This document shows positions 6,903 to 7,516 of a DNA stretch of 7,516 nucleotides, piece after piece. A model generated the notes under the pieces. The model was not told the origin of the DNA and searched no databases. It worked only from the letters and a program-made list of their open reading frames with translations. How positions within the stretch are numbered: position 1 is the first letter of the stretch; each line of letters begins with the position of its first letter. Both the position numbers and the translations under genes were made by a program. The DNA comes from Gemmatimonadota bacterium (GTDB lineage: Bacteria > Gemmatimonadota > Gemmatimonadetes > Longimicrobiales > Gaopeijiaceae): the NCBI GenBank assembly GCA_030618065.1, contig JAUXEE010000087.1:1-7516 (forward strand), given 5' to 3'.

Positions 6903-6910
6903 ACCTCCTT
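6903..6910 (-). promoter_or_regulatory. Strong ribosome binding site of the UPF0173 gene
   Basis: On the minus strand AAGGAGGT stands with its GGAGG core five bases before the ATG at 6898. It is the best Shine-Dalgarno match in the window and fixes the start of the UPF0173 gene. Independent, efficient translation of this gene is implied even though it follows gcvP closely. Confidence 0.85.
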
Positions 6911-6918
6911 CTCTTTTG

Positions 6919-6932
6919 AGGCTAGGGAGCCT
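6919..6932 (-). other. Small hairpin between gcvP and the UPF0173 gene
   Basis: A perfect 5-bp inverted repeat (AGGCT / AGCCT) with a 4-base loop lies in the 45-nt gap between the two genes. It has no following T-run and is too short for an intrinsic terminator. It may be chance or a minor processing or stability element. The gap shows no obvious promoter, so read-through from gcvP is the simplest reading. Confidence 0.25.
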
Positions 6933-6943
6933 GTCTGAGTCCT

Positions 6944-7516
6944 CTACTCCTTCTCTTCCGAATACGCCTCCAGAGGGGGGCAGGCGCATACCAGATTCCG
7001 GTCTCCATGGGCATTGTTCACCCGTCGAACCGGCGGCCAGAACTTGCTCTCCTTCGTCCAGGGGGCGGGGAAGACCGCCCGTTCCCTGGAATAGGGATGT
7101 TCCCACCGGTCCCCGGCTATCATGGCCGAGGTGTGCGGGGCATTTTTGAGGAGGTTGTCCTCGGCATCGGCGATCCCCTTCTCCACCTCCGCGATCTCGG
7201 CTCGAATGGTGGCCATGGCTGCGCAGAAACGGTCCAACTCATACTTGGACTCGCTCTCCGTGGGCTCTACCATGAGGGTTCCGTGGACAGGGAAGGACTG
7301 TGTCGGAGAGTGGAACCCGTAGTCCATGAGGCGCTTGGCCACGTCCTCGTCCGTCACTCCGGAGTCTTTCCGGACGGGGCGGAGGTCCAGGATGAACTCA
7401 TGGGCGACCCTTCCCTTTTCTCCGCGATAAAGAATGGGATAATGTTTCTCGAGCTTGCTGCCCAGATAGTTGGCGTTGAGAATCGCCCCCTCGCTGGCCT
7501 GCCGTATCCCGTCAGG
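6944..7516 (-). CDS. gcvP: Glycine dehydrogenase (decarboxylating), P-protein, C-terminal part
   Basis: This is the C-terminal 190 residues of the PLP-dependent P-protein. That enzyme decarboxylates glycine and passes the aminomethyl group to the lipoyl arm of GcvH in the cytoplasmic glycine cleavage system. The frame is open to the right window edge (first codon at 7516, reading PDGIRQASEGAILNANYLGS) and ends in TAG at 6944-6946. Recognisable family blocks are DEDVAKRLMDYGFHSPT, then GTLMVEPTESESKYELDRF, then HPYSRERAVFP, and finally FWPPVRRVNNAHGDRNL near the end. The tail with GDRNL and a CxC-P ending resembles the single-chain form of about 950 residues rather than the split GcvPB subunit. 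The PLP-binding lysine and N-terminal half lie outside the window. A GTG inside the frame at 7355-7357 could be mistaken for a start, but homology continues upstream of it. The next gene starts 45 nt downstream on the same strand, so cotranscription is likely. Identity is near certain. Confidence 0.96.
   Translation of the reverse strand, partial: PDGIRQASEGAILNANYLGSKLEKHYPILYRGEKGRVAHEFILDLRPVRKDSGVTDEDVAKRLMDYGFHSPTQSFPVHGTLMVEPTESESKYELDRFCAAMATIRAEIAEVEKGIADAEDNLLKNAPHTSAMIAGDRWEHPYSRERAVFPAPWTKESKFWPPVRRVNNAHGDRNLVCACPPLEAYSEEKE

Noticed and set aside
6919..6932. Possible terminator after gcvP
   Set aside because: The stem is only 5 bp and no T-run follows on the transcribed strand. 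It is kept only as a minor hairpin.

Overview
The window is GC-rich bacterial DNA, gene-dense, and read entirely from the minus strand. Transcription runs from right (7516) to left (1). I see eight protein genes in one tightly packed series with gaps of 45, 7, 17 and 16 nt, followed by overlaps of 8, 4 and 4 nt. No stretch over 50 bases lacks a gene. I found no rRNA, tRNA, CRISPR array, insertion sequence or convincing terminator. The organism cannot be fixed from this sequence. The base composition, GTG/TTG starts, lipoprotein-type binding protein and LipM-type lipoate enzyme would suit a Gemmatimonadota-like or other GC-rich environmental bacterium. That is a weak guess.

Right part (about 5404-7516): the C-terminal 190 residues of glycine dehydrogenase (gcvP, P-protein of the glycine cleavage system), then a UPF0173 metallo-beta-lactamase-fold hydrolase of unknown function, then a LipM-like octanoyl/lipoyl transferase. 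The GcvP reaction needs the lipoyl arm of GcvH. A lipoate-assembly enzyme one gene downstream of gcvP is therefore a sensible functional pairing, and the UPF0173 gene between them is the unexplained member.

Left part (1 to about 5386): a complete-looking peptide/nickel-family ABC importer in the classical order. It comprises a substrate-binding lipoprotein (SBP_bac_5), a DppB-type permease, a DppC-type permease, a DppD-type ATPase with a C-terminal cysteine cluster, and a DppF-type ATPase cut off by the window edge just after its LSGGQ-type signature. Cytoplasmic membrane import of peptides or another small solute is the expected role; the substrate cannot be read from the sequence.

The region looks largely like ordinary core metabolism plus transport. 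The points most worth a second look are the LipM-type enzyme in a gcvP-led gene string, a roughly 100-residue N-terminal extension with two extra membrane segments on the DppC permease, the UPF0173 gene placed between gcvP and lipM, and the iron-sulfur-type cysteine motif in the DppD ATPase. I did not find a convincing new system. Long plus-strand open frames (up to about 430 codons) are antisense shadows of these genes.
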